NCBI RefSeq assembly: GCF_900115055.1 | Contig: NZ_FOVD01000001.1 | Location: forward strand, 124,001-188,000 | Origin: Chryseobacterium oleae | Lineage (GTDB): Bacteria > Bacteroidota > Bacteroidia > Flavobacteriales > Weeksellaceae | DNA: 64,000 nt | Reading direction: 5' to 3' | Shown here: positions 43,968 through 51,258 of the stretch, in pieces | Numbering within the stretch: the first letter of the stretch is position 1 | Layout: each line of letters begins with the position of its first letter | Translations under genes and position numbers: made by a program | The notes under the pieces: generated by a model | What the model was told of the DNA's origin: nothing | Database searches by the model: none | Seen by the model: the letters and a program-made list of their open reading frames with translations, nothing else

Positions 43968-43987
43968 AAGATTTATATTTTTAAAAT

Positions 43988-44013
43988 TATATGTAAGAAT
44001 GTTTGAACATATA
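43988..44013. promoter_or_regulatory. Inverted repeat, candidate GntR operator
   Basis: TATATGT and ACATATA, perfect 7-bp arms 12 bases apart, between gntR and the mannosidase. A related TATGT-N4-ACATA element (44785-44798) overlaps the gntR start codon. Confidence 0.4.
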
Positions 44014-44031
44014 TAAATGTGAAAAATGCTT

Positions 44032-44793
44032 TTAAATTTCACTAGATTTTGTAATATCTATACTGTAAGTGAATTTATCTGATCTGTAATATCCGATATT
44101 GTATTCTACCGGTTTTCCATTGATATCATACACAAAACGTTCGCGTTTCAGGATCGGGAAAGATGCCGGTACTTTTAATTTTTTTCCGATCACTGCACCA
44201 GCATTAGAAGCACTGATATTTTCCCGGGACTGATGCACCACTACTCCATAACGCTCCTGAAGCATTGTATATAAAGGAATATTAAAATCATCTTCTTTGC
44301 TAATGCCTATTCTTGGGTGAAAATAGCTTTCGAAATAGACAATAGGCTCATCAGAATTTTCTCCTTTTAACTTTGATAGTTTAAACAACTTTTTATCCGG
44401 GGTCACGTTGAAAAAATTACATACCGTTTCACCAGGAGTTTCGGTTTCCGTTTTTAACAACAGATTAATCACTTCAATTCCCTTTTCCTGCATTTCTCTT
44501 GTAAAACTGTACCAGTGGTCTAAGCCTGTCACCAGATTTTTTTTCTCTGCTGCGCGGGTACCTATCCCCTTTTTCCTCACAATAAGCCCTTCGTGTTCCA
44601 ATTTATTCGTAGCCTGACGGATTGTATTTCGGGAAACACCCCAGAGATTGGCCAGATCTACTTCTTTGGGAAGCAGAGCCCCTTTACTGAAAGGTTCTAT
44701 TTTGATAAGCTTACGGAAAAGCTCCTCTACCTGCACATGAAGAGGCATTTTACTTTTATGATCAATGTTGAAATTCTTTGTAGGTATGTTCAT
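44032..44793 (-). CDS. GntR family regulator with UTRA domain (HutC type)
   Basis: 253 residues. The N-terminal winged helix (~15-80) includes LPKEVDLANLWGVSRNTIRQATNKLEHEGLIVRKKGIGT. The C-terminal UTRA ligand-binding domain (~100-250) has YFESYFHPRIGI, NAGAVIGKKLKVP and FPILKRERFVYDINGKPVEYNIGYYRSDKFTYSI. Members sense small metabolites such as sugar phosphates and usually repress the adjacent operon. It lies 64 bases upstream of the mannosidase on the same strand and probably controls the whole set including itself. Confidence 0.93.
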   Translation of the reverse strand: MNIPTKNFNIDHKSKMPLHVQVEELFRKLIKIEPFSKGALLPKEVDLANLWGVSRNTIRQATNKLEHEGLIVRKKGIGTRAAEKKNLVTGLDHWYSFTREMQEKGIEVINLLLKTETETPGETVCNFFNVTPDKKLFKLSKLKGENSDEPIVYFESYFHPRIGISKEDDFNIPLYTMLQERYGVVVHQSRENISASNAGAVIGKKLKVPASFPILKRERFVYDINGKPVEYNIGYYRSDKFTYSIDITKSSEI

Positions 44794-44810
44794 ACATATT
44801 AAGATTAAGG

Positions 44811-44818
44811 CAAATGTA
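44811..44818 (-). promoter_or_regulatory. Candidate -7 element of gntR
   Basis: Minus strand TACATTTG (TAnnTTTG), 17 bases before the gntR ATG. Confidence 0.45.
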
Positions 44819-44933
44819 ATTATTTTTTCTTTTCGAAAGAAAAAATAATTTAAAAAGTTTATTTCATAGAAGACATTCTAAAGAAATCATGAAAAGACTG
44901 ATTAATAATCATTTCATTTTTTCACACAAAAAA

Positions 44934-44992
44934 TCCCGCTACAGAAGGTTAAACCAAGCTTTTAATGCCCGGAATAAACTTCTGTAACAGGA
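44934..44992 (-). terminator. Terminator of hisS
   Basis: Long hairpin: TCCCGCTACAGAAG (44934-44947) pairs with CTTCTGTAACAGGA (44979-44992) apart from two mismatches. On minus it is followed by TTTTTTTGTG. Confidence 0.65.
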
Positions 44993-45015
44993 TTTTTATT
45001 ATCTTGAAAACTTTT

Positions 45016-46368
45016 TTACAGATTTAAAAATTCTTCCAGAGAAAGTGTTTTCTGCTCTCCGATTGTAAGGTCTTTAAAAGTAACTGTTCCATTTTTTATT
45101 TCCTCTTCTCCTACGAAAACCAGATTTTTAATTCCTTTCTTTTCTGCGTAGGTAAACTGTTTGTTCAGTTTTGCATTTTCAGGGTAAAGTTCTGCAGAGA
45201 TTCCTTTTTGTCTCAACTGCATAATCAGTTTCAGAGCTTCTACAGTTCCCTCTACACCAAAATTAGCAAATAGATATTCTACCTGAGTGGTAGCTTCTTC
45301 AGGGAAAAGATTAAGTTCTTCCATCACCAGATAAACCCTGTCCAAACCGAACGAAATACCAATTCCCGGAATATTTTTCACCCCGAAAACTTCGGTCAGA
45401 TTATCATATCTTCCGCCACCGCCGATAGATCCCATCGCCACTTCATCTGCTTTCACTTCGAAAATTGCTCCGGTATAATAATCTAAACCTCTCGCCAAGG
45501 TAATATTAAATACAAGATTCTGCATATCTACGCCAAGATTCAGAGACTGTGTCAGAACAAATTCCAATTCTTCCACTCCTTTCAATCCAATTTCACTGTC
45601 TGCAAACTTCTCTTTAAGCTGAAGAAGATTTTCCAGGGCATCATCCGATTGGTTAAATAAAAATTCCAGTTTATCAATAGACTCCTGAGAAATTTCTCTT
45701 TCCAATAATTCCTTCACCACACCTTCTTTTCCGATCTTATCAAGTTTATCCAAAGCAACAGTAAATTCAATCAGTTTATCGGTGATACCCGCATATTCTG
45801 CAAGACCTGAAAGGATCTTTCTGTTGTTCATATGAATGGTAACAGGAATTTTCAGATCAGAGAACGATTTCAGATACAACTGAACCAGATCTACTTCCTG
45901 TAAAAGGCTTTCGCTACCCACCACATCGGCATCACATTGGTAAAATTCTCTGAATCTACCTTTTTGTGGACGGTCTGCCCTCCAAACCGGCTGGATCTGG
46001 TAACGTTTATAAGGAAAAGTCAGTTTCCCATGATTCATCGCTACAAATCTTGCAAAAGGTACAGTAAGGTCATAACGAAGGGCTTTGTCTGAAATTTGGG
46101 AGATTAATTTCTGATGGTTTTTATTATCCCAGTCTTCCTGATTCACTTTTGAAGCGTATTCGCCTGAGTTTAATATTTTAAAAATCAGTCGGTCACCTTC
46201 TTCCCCGTACTTTCCTGTCAACGTAGATAGATTTTCAAAGCTTGGTGTCTCCAATGGCTGAAATCCGAACAATTCGAAATTATTCTGTAATATATTGATG
46301 ATATATTTTCTTCTGGAAACTTCCTGTGCTGTAAAATCTCTCGTTCCTTTTGCTAAACTTGGTTTCAT
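45016..46368 (-). CDS. hisS: Histidyl-tRNA synthetase
   Basis: Class II aminoacyl-tRNA synthetase charging tRNA-His, 450 residues. Motif 2 is in the [22 protein letters not shown] region, and the His-specific [12 protein letters not shown] and motif 3 [14 protein letters not shown] are clear. The C-terminal anticodon-binding domain (~355-450) starts VEYLFANFG. The N-terminal LAKGTRDF is the usual start. It is single-gene by strand and spacing, with its own terminator. Confidence 0.97.
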   Translation of the reverse strand: MKPSLAKGTRDFTAQEVSRRKYIINILQNNFELFGFQPLETPSFENLSTLTGKYGEEGDRLIFKILNSGEYASKVNQEDWDNKNHQKLISQISDKALRYDLTVPFARFVAMNHGKLTFPYKRYQIQPVWRADRPQKGRFREFYQCDADVVGSESLLQEVDLVQLYLKSFSDLKIPVTIHMNNRKILSGLAEYAGITDKLIEFTVALDKLDKIGKEGVVKELLEREISQESIDKLEFLFNQSDDALENLLQLKEKFADSEIGLKGVEELEFVLTQSLNLGVDMQNLVFNITLARGLDYYTGAIFEVKADEVAMGSIGGGGRYDNLTEVFGVKNIPGIGISFGLDRVYLVMEELNLFPEEATTQVEYLFANFGVEGTVEALKLIMQLRQKGISAELYPENAKLNKQFTYAEKKGIKNLVFVGEEEIKNGTVTFKDLTIGEQKTLSLEEFLNL

Positions 46369-46642
46369 TTTATAATTGATAAATGATATTAATAATTAAA
46401 CATGCTTAACCTATTCAAAGTTTTAAACCACAAAGGATACAAAAGCAAACACTTTAGTTTCATTGAAGTTTATCATAAAAACGTTTTATAAGAACACTTA
46501 AGTTTTTGAAAATCTTTTATTTTCTTCCTTACTTATTTTAATGTGTAATTTATCAAATGGTACACATTAAAGCTATTCTTAAGTCTGGGTCGAATGGATA
46601 AGCAGTGCAAAAATAAGGAATTGAAAGGACTTTTCCGAAACA
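46369..46642. repeat. Intergenic region upstream of hisS
   Basis: No gene seen. 46415-46520 carries degenerate ACCACAAAGG / AGAACACTTAAG-type sequence of the dispersed intergenic kind. The rest is AT-rich and must hold the hisS promoter; I found no exact TAnnTTTG. Confidence 0.45.
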
Positions 46643-46674
46643 TAAAAAAGCTGAGGAAAAAATATTCCCCAGCT
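46643..46674 (-). terminator. Terminator of the ssb-HRDC pair
   Basis: AGCTGAGGAA / TTCCCCAGCT stem with one mismatch. On minus it is followed by TTTTTT. Confidence 0.7.
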
Positions 46675-46706
46675 CATGATGCATGATCATAATTAAGTCC
46701 GAAAAA

Positions 46707-47162
46707 TCAGACACTTTCAAGGATTTCTAAAATCTCTTCACCATAGTTTTCAATCTTATGTTTTCCGAAACCTTTGATATCAAGCAGTTCTTCTTTTTTC
46801 ACAGGCTTATACTTGGCCACAGACATCAGTTCTTTGTTGCTCGCGATAAAATAAATGGGGAGATTCTGTTCTTTCGCCTTCTCTGATCTCCAGTATTTCA
46901 GGGCATCTAAAATTTTTTCTTCATCCGAGCTTAAGACATCATTATCTGCAGAGTATTTAACTGCTTTAGGTTCCTTCACAACATTCTTAGTGGCTTTAAC
47001 CTCTTCAAAATACAGGACCACGGACCAATAACATTCATCATTTACAAAAGCGGTTTCCACTTTTATAATTTCGTTCACTTCAAGGAAATCATCAAGCATT
47101 CTTTGATCTTTGTAGAGAAATTCTTCAGGAAGTCTGATTTTAAAAACTTTTACTTTCATCAT
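46707..47162 (-). CDS. HRDC-domain protein
   Basis: 151 residues starting MMKVKVFKIRLPEEF; the longer frame would overlap ssb. The N-terminal half (~1-70) is an alpha/beta domain of unknown role. Residues ~78-151 are an HRDC domain (LDALKYWRSEKAKEQNLPIYFIASNKELMSVAKYKPVKKEELLDIKGFGKHKIENYGEEIL), the nucleic-acid-binding unit found at the end of RecQ helicases and RNase D. No helicase is fused. It lies 13 bases after ssb and is probably co-transcribed, suggesting a DNA repair or replication role. Confidence 0.88.
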   Translation of the reverse strand: MMKVKVFKIRLPEEFLYKDQRMLDDFLEVNEIIKVETAFVNDECYWSVVLYFEEVKATKNVVKEPKAVKYSADNDVLSSDEEKILDALKYWRSEKAKEQNLPIYFIASNKELMSVAKYKPVKKEELLDIKGFGKHKIENYGEEILEILESV

Positions 47163-47175
47163 TTGTGTTTTAAAA

Positions 47176-47508
47176 TTATTTACTTCCCAATAAGAGGATT
47201 TCATCGATTCTGATCTCCGTAATATATCGTTTCACACCATCTTTATCATCATACGATCTGTACGTAATCTTTCCTTCAATAGCAATTTCTTTTCCCTTTG
47301 GCACATATTTCTGAAGGATTTCAGCTGTTTTTCCATAAGCAATCAGATTGTGCCATTGGGTTTCTTCTACTTTTTCACCTTTCGCATTGGTGTAGTGGTC
47401 GCTGGTGGCTAAAGACACACTAGCCTTTACATTTCCGCTTTCGAAGTTTACGGTTTCAACTTCTTTTCCTGTGTAACCAATTAGTGTTACTTTGTTTCTT
47501 AGTGACAT
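47176..47508 (-). CDS. ssb: Single-stranded DNA-binding protein, tail-less
   Basis: 110-residue OB-fold SSB: NKVTLIGYTGKEVE, ATSDHYTNAKGEKVEETQWHNLIAYGKTAEILQKYVPKGKEIAIEGKITYRSY. It ends right after the OB fold (EILLLGSK). It lacks the flexible linker and acidic DDDIPF-type tip that bind partner proteins in standard SSB (~170 residues). It is therefore probably a second, specialised SSB. It pairs with an HRDC protein downstream. Confidence 0.93.
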   Translation of the reverse strand: MSLRNKVTLIGYTGKEVETVNFESGNVKASVSLATSDHYTNAKGEKVEETQWHNLIAYGKTAEILQKYVPKGKEIAIEGKITYRSYDDKDGVKRYITEIRIDEILLLGSK

Positions 47509-47941
47509 AGCTTTAAAATTTTTAAGATTAATAATTCAGATAAGAGACGTTCACTGTCTTTCTCAAATCTCTGTTGCAAAGATGGTCACAGCACAGTAGC
47601 TTAGTCGGTTATAAACTATTTAAATTCATTTGTATCCGTTTGTTGTCGAATAATTTTCTTTCTGATTTTTAAAAATTTATTCCATTAAGTAGGTAGTTAA
47701 AATCAATATCATTTGATAAAATCGATTTTGTTTGTAATTGAAAAAAAATTGTGATTATTTTTTAATTCAGAGATAAAAATTTACGATCTATTTCCAGTCA
47801 TTAAATTTTTAAAATATTATCGCCATTTTATTTAATTATTCTCATCATAGCACTGCTCAAAAAAACTTTAAAAAAGAGTGCAATATAGTATCTCACCCGT
47901 TTTCAAACGGATAATTCCGTATCTTTGAGGAAATATCATCT
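47509..47941. other. 433-base intergenic region
   Basis: Divergent gap between ssb and the ureohydrolase gene, with no gene seen. It is AT-rich. Near its right end is CCGTTT-TC-AAACGG (47897-47910), a perfect short palindrome just ahead of the -7 element at 47920-47927. Confidence 0.5.
47920..47927 (+). promoter_or_regulatory. Candidate -7 element of the ureohydrolase gene
   Basis: TATCTTTG (TAnnTTTG), 14 bases before the ATG at 47942. Confidence 0.45.
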
Positions 47942-48847
47942 ATGAAAAGGGACATCAATATTTTTGAGTTTCCTCTCAATTTGGGATTAAAGAAAAAAGA
48001 GCACGAAACTGAGCCCGGTGTCAGAAAGCTTCCGGATTGGCTCAGAAAATTTGATTTTCATAAAAAAATCAATCCTCAACATATTTTCAGACTGGAAGCG
48101 CCCGATTATTCGATGGAAATTGATCAGGAATCAGGTGTTTTAAATGCTGTGCGGATTATCGAATATGCCAAAGAACAAGCGGATTTCATCTCAAAAAATC
48201 ATGCAGAAGACTCCTTTAATATTATGCTTGGAGGCGATTGCAGTATTTTGATAGGAGCCGCTCTTGCTTTGAAGAAGCTTGGAAATTTCGGATTATTTTA
48301 TCTGGACGGGCATACTGATTTTATTCCAGTCAGTCTTTCCGAAACGGCTGCCGCTGCGGGGCTTGATCTTGCTATTATTACCGGAATGGGGCATGAAAAA
48401 TTAACCAATATTCAAGGTCTTAAGCCGTATTTCTTGGAAGAAAATATTTTCTGTGTCGGAAATGCAGAAACGGATGATGAAGAATATGTTGCACAGATTA
48501 TCAATTCTGATATCCAATATTTTGATTTGTATGAATTGAGAAAAAATGGTTTTGGAAAAACGGCAGAAGATTTTCTAAAGCTGGTTAACAACAAAGCTCT
48601 GGACGGATTTTTCATTCATCTTGACGTTGATGTTCTGAAAGACGAACTGATGCCCGCCGTAGACAGCAGAATGGAAGATGGAATTGATTACAAAAATCTA
48701 AGAGAAATGCTAAAACCTCTGATTCATTCTCCCTTATGCTTCGGAATACAAATCACCGTTCTGGATCCTGATTATGATGAAAATGGAACATATACCAAAC
48801 CTTTCGTAAAGAATTTAATTCAACTCATAAAAAATAAAGAAGATTAA
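47942..48847 (+). CDS. Arginase/agmatinase/formiminoglutamase family hydrolase
   Basis: 301-residue ureohydrolase-fold protein. Metal-binding motifs are present but modified: LGGDCSIL where arginases have GGDHS, YLDGHTDF for DAHxD, and LDVDVLKDELMPAVD for SxDxDxxDPxxxP. Four Asp and one His ligand remain; the first His is Cys. It may hydrolyse a guanidino or formimino compound. It lies on the opposite strand from ssb and overlaps the next gene by one base (TAATG), so it is translationally coupled to an HPP membrane protein. Confidence 0.85.
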   Translation: MKRDINIFEFPLNLGLKKKEHETEPGVRKLPDWLRKFDFHKKINPQHIFRLEAPDYSMEIDQESGVLNAVRIIEYAKEQADFISKNHAEDSFNIMLGGDCSILIGAALALKKLGNFGLFYLDGHTDFIPVSLSETAAAAGLDLAIITGMGHEKLTNIQGLKPYFLEENIFCVGNAETDDEEYVAQIINSDIQYFDLYELRKNGFGKTAEDFLKLVNNKALDGFFIHLDVDVLKDELMPAVDSRMEDGIDYKNLREMLKPLIHSPLCFGIQITVLDPDYDENGTYTKPFVKNLIQLIKNKED

Positions 48848-49449
48848 TGAAGAAGACTATAAAAAGAACATTCAGGGTATCAAAATATGTAATCTACAAA
48901 GAAACCCTGGTTGATTATAAAGAGCATTTCTGGTCGTTTCTAGGAGCATTTGTAGGTATTGGACTTATTGCATTTATCCAGTCCCATTCTGTTTCCGCTA
49001 CCGAAAATATATTCCTGATTGGATCTTTCGGGGCCTCCAGTGTTCTGATCTATGGAGCGATCCAGAGTCCTTTGGCTCAGCCGAGAAACCTTGTGGGAGG
49101 CCATGTGCTTTCAGCAATTGTGGGAGTTACTGTTTATAAAATCGTTCCCGATATTATCTGGCTTTCGGCCCCGCTGGCAGTGGCATTTTCCATTGTATTG
49201 ATGCAGTATACAAAAACCCTTCACCCACCCGGAGGTGCTACGGCTCTGATCGCTGTAAGTTCTGTGGGTAAAATTCCTGAATTAGGTTATTGGTACGTTC
49301 TTTCGCCAGTTTTGTCAGGTTGTATCATTCTTCTCCTTGCAGCCCTTTTATTCAACAATATGACGCCGAACAGAAGCTATCCTACCCATACCAGATTCAA
49401 AAGGCTTTTAAGAAAAAAACACGAACACACCCACAAAATGAAAAAATAA
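48847..49449 (+). CDS. HPP family membrane protein
   Basis: 200 residues with about four transmembrane segments and the family motif TLHPPGGATALIA near residue 125, plus GSFGASSVLIYGAIQSPLAQPRNLVGGHVLSA. HPP proteins have been linked to nitrite transport in plants and cyanobacteria, but most bacterial members have no known cargo. Its start codon overlaps the stop of the ureohydrolase gene, so the two proteins may serve one pathway, for example moving a substrate or product of the hydrolase. Confidence 0.9.
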   Translation: MKKTIKRTFRVSKYVIYKETLVDYKEHFWSFLGAFVGIGLIAFIQSHSVSATENIFLIGSFGASSVLIYGAIQSPLAQPRNLVGGHVLSAIVGVTVYKIVPDIIWLSAPLAVAFSIVLMQYTKTLHPPGGATALIAVSSVGKIPELGYWYVLSPVLSGCIILLLAALLFNNMTPNRSYPTHTRFKRLLRKKHEHTHKMKK

Positions 49450-49453
49450 AAAC

Positions 49454-49798
49454 ATGGAATGTCTTGAATGTGGCGAAAAAATTATCGGGAGGTCTGATAA
49501 AAAATTCTGCAACGACGCCTGCCGGAACGCCTACAATAATAAGCAGAATAAAGATTCCACCAATCTGATGCGGAATGTGAACAACAAACTTCGCAAAAAC
49601 TACCGCATTATGATGGAACTGAATACAGACGGTAAAGCAAAAATTGCAAAATCAAAGATGGATGGCTTGGGTTTTGATTTCGATTACTTCACCAACCTGA
49701 AAGTGTATAAAAATGGCTCTGAATATAGATTTATCTATGACTATGGCTATAAACTTTTAGAAGAGGATTTTGTTCTGATCGTTAAAAGTCAGACTTAA
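49454..49798 (+). CDS. Small protein with N-terminal zinc ribbon
   Basis: 114 residues. C3-x2-C6 and C19-x3-C23 (ECLECGEKI... KKFCNDACRNAYNN) form a short zinc finger like the DUF2116 type. The rest is a basic helix (~30-60) followed by a beta-rich end (LKVYKNGSEYRFIYDYGYKLLEEDFVLIV). It probably binds nucleic acid or protein; function unknown. It lies four bases after the HPP gene, so it belongs to the same transcript. Confidence 0.8.
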   Translation: MECLECGEKIIGRSDKKFCNDACRNAYNNKQNKDSTNLMRNVNNKLRKNYRIMMELNTDGKAKIAKSKMDGLGFDFDYFTNLKVYKNGSEYRFIYDYGYKLLEEDFVLIVKSQT

Positions 49799-49825
49799 TC
49801 ACACACCATTCCTAAATATCGTATT

Positions 49826-50737
49826 ATGAAAGAAATCGTTCTGATAACCGGTGCCGGCGGCATGATCGCCCGTGAGCTGTCTAAAAAGATAGAAAAAGAA
49901 TTCACCGTTCGTTTCCTCACCCGAAAGAAAAAACATGAGAATGATTTTGAGTGGGATATCAAAAAAGGGACAATCGATGAATCTGCACTGGACAATGTTT
50001 CCCACATCATTCATCTGGCGGGAGCCAATATTTCTGAAAAACGCTGGACCCAAGAAAGAAAACAGGAACTGATCTCCAGCCGTGTAGATTCTGCGGGATT
50101 ACTTTTGGAAACCGTAAGAAAGAAAAATATAAAGCTCAAATCCTTTATTTCCGCTTCGGGGATCAATTATTACGGTACCGTAACTACGGAAAAAATTTAC
50201 ACCGAAGATGATCCGCCCGGGAATGATTTTCTAAGCGAGGTCGTGGTTTTATGGGAAAGAGCTGCAGACGATTTCAAAGAGCAGAATCTGGCTGAAAGAG
50301 TGGTAAAAATACGAACAGCCGTTGTCCTCTCTAAAGAAGACGGAGCCTTGAAGAAAATGCTGCCCACTATACAATTCGGGATCGGATCTGCTTTGGGAAG
50401 CGGGAAACAATATATGCCGTGGATTCACATCGAGGATATCTGTTCGATCTATGAAGCAGCTTTGAAGAATTCAGCTGTAGATGGGGCCTATAATGCCGTT
50501 TCTCCTCAACATACAACCAATGAAAATTTAACCAAAAAGATCGCTGAGGTCCTGAACAAACCCCTGTTTATACCCAATGTTCCGGCTTTCGTTTTAAAAC
50601 TAATATTCGGGGAGCTGGCAGATGCTTTACTGGAAGGCTCTAGAGCTTCTTCACAAAAAATTCAGGAGACTGGATTTCATTTTAAATTTCCGGATCTGAA
50701 AGGAGCTTTGGAGGATTTGTTGAAAAAAGATAATTGA
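49826..50737 (+). CDS. TIGR01777 family NAD(P)-dependent oxidoreductase
   Basis: 303-residue extended SDR-like (epimerase family) protein, called YfcH/SulA type in other bacteria. It opens with IVLITGAGGMIARELSKKIE, the Rossmann nucleotide loop. It contains HIIHLAGANISEKRWTQERKQELISSRV, a family signature, and SASGINYYG with the Tyr. The C-terminal DUF1731-like region ends FPDLKGALEDLL. The substrate is unknown. It is on the same strand as the zinc-ribbon gene, 27 bases after it. Confidence 0.9.
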   Translation: MKEIVLITGAGGMIARELSKKIEKEFTVRFLTRKKKHENDFEWDIKKGTIDESALDNVSHIIHLAGANISEKRWTQERKQELISSRVDSAGLLLETVRKKNIKLKSFISASGINYYGTVTTEKIYTEDDPPGNDFLSEVVVLWERAADDFKEQNLAERVVKIRTAVVLSKEDGALKKMLPTIQFGIGSALGSGKQYMPWIHIEDICSIYEAALKNSAVDGAYNAVSPQHTTNENLTKKIAEVLNKPLFIPNVPAFVLKLIFGELADALLEGSRASSQKIQETGFHFKFPDLKGALEDLLKKDN

Positions 50738-50758
50738 AACCAGTGAACAACTAAATGG

Positions 50759-50775
50759 TCAGGAACAAATCCTGA
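50759..50775. terminator. Weak hairpin between convergent genes
   Basis: TCAGGA / TCCTGA, 6-bp stem, with TTTCTGTATTTTTT on the plus side. Confidence 0.4.
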
Positions 50776-50787
50776 TTTCTGTATTTT

Positions 50788-51210
50788 TTATACTTTAATA
50801 TTTTTCAAAACCTTGTTCAGCAGGCCTGTGAGTGTCTGTAGTTCATGATTATCCAGGACAGCGGAGACCTGATCAGTGACCGTTTTTCGGAAATCCTCAG
50901 AATTGTTGATCAAAAATTGTCCTTTTTCTGTGGCAGAGAGATTAAATATTCTTCTGTCGTAACTGTTTTGTTTCTGTTCTATCAGCTCATTCTTAATTAA
51001 AAATTTGATCTGTTTGGAAACGGCAGCCTGACTTACATTAAATGCCCGGGAAATCTGCTTTCCGGTGACTTCCTCTTTTCGGTAAATATATTCTATTATA
51101 TTGTAATGCGTGGCCGTTACCCCACTGATATTTCCTTTGTTCATATTCGCCAGTATAAAACACTGCAAATCTGTAAAGACATCAAAAAAATCATCATTCT
51201 GTTGTTTCAT
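50788..51210 (-). CDS. MarR family transcriptional regulator
   Basis: 140 residues, a winged-helix dimer of normal length. The recognition region is VTGKQISRAFNVSQAAVSKQIKFLIKNELIEQKQNSYDRRIFNLSATEKG, with the Asp-Arg wing typical of MarR. It is divergent from a UvrA2-like ABC gene. A 29-bp palindrome in the 48-base gap is the obvious operator. It likely represses both genes and releases on binding a toxic small molecule; that is inference from family and arrangement. Confidence 0.92.
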   Translation of the reverse strand: MKQQNDDFFDVFTDLQCFILANMNKGNISGVTATHYNIIEYIYRKEEVTGKQISRAFNVSQAAVSKQIKFLIKNELIEQKQNSYDRRIFNLSATEKGQFLINNSEDFRKTVTDQVSAVLDNHELQTLTGLLNKVLKNIKV

Positions 51211-51219
51211 AAAAAATAC

Positions 51220-51248
51220 TTAACTTAGTTAACTATTAACAAAGTTAA
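51220..51248. promoter_or_regulatory. 29-bp palindrome, MarR operator candidate
   Basis: Half-sites TTAACTTAGTTAA and TTAACAAAGTTAA around CTA. The halves are reverse complements apart from one base. It fills most of the 48-base gap between the two start codons. Confidence 0.8.
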
Positions 51249-51258
51249 TGAAAATATT

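Noticed and set aside
40638-44042. Longer start of the alpha-mannosidase gene at 44042
   Set aside because: The extension overlaps gntR, is Asn/Ile-rich, and would bury the signal peptide that begins at 43967.
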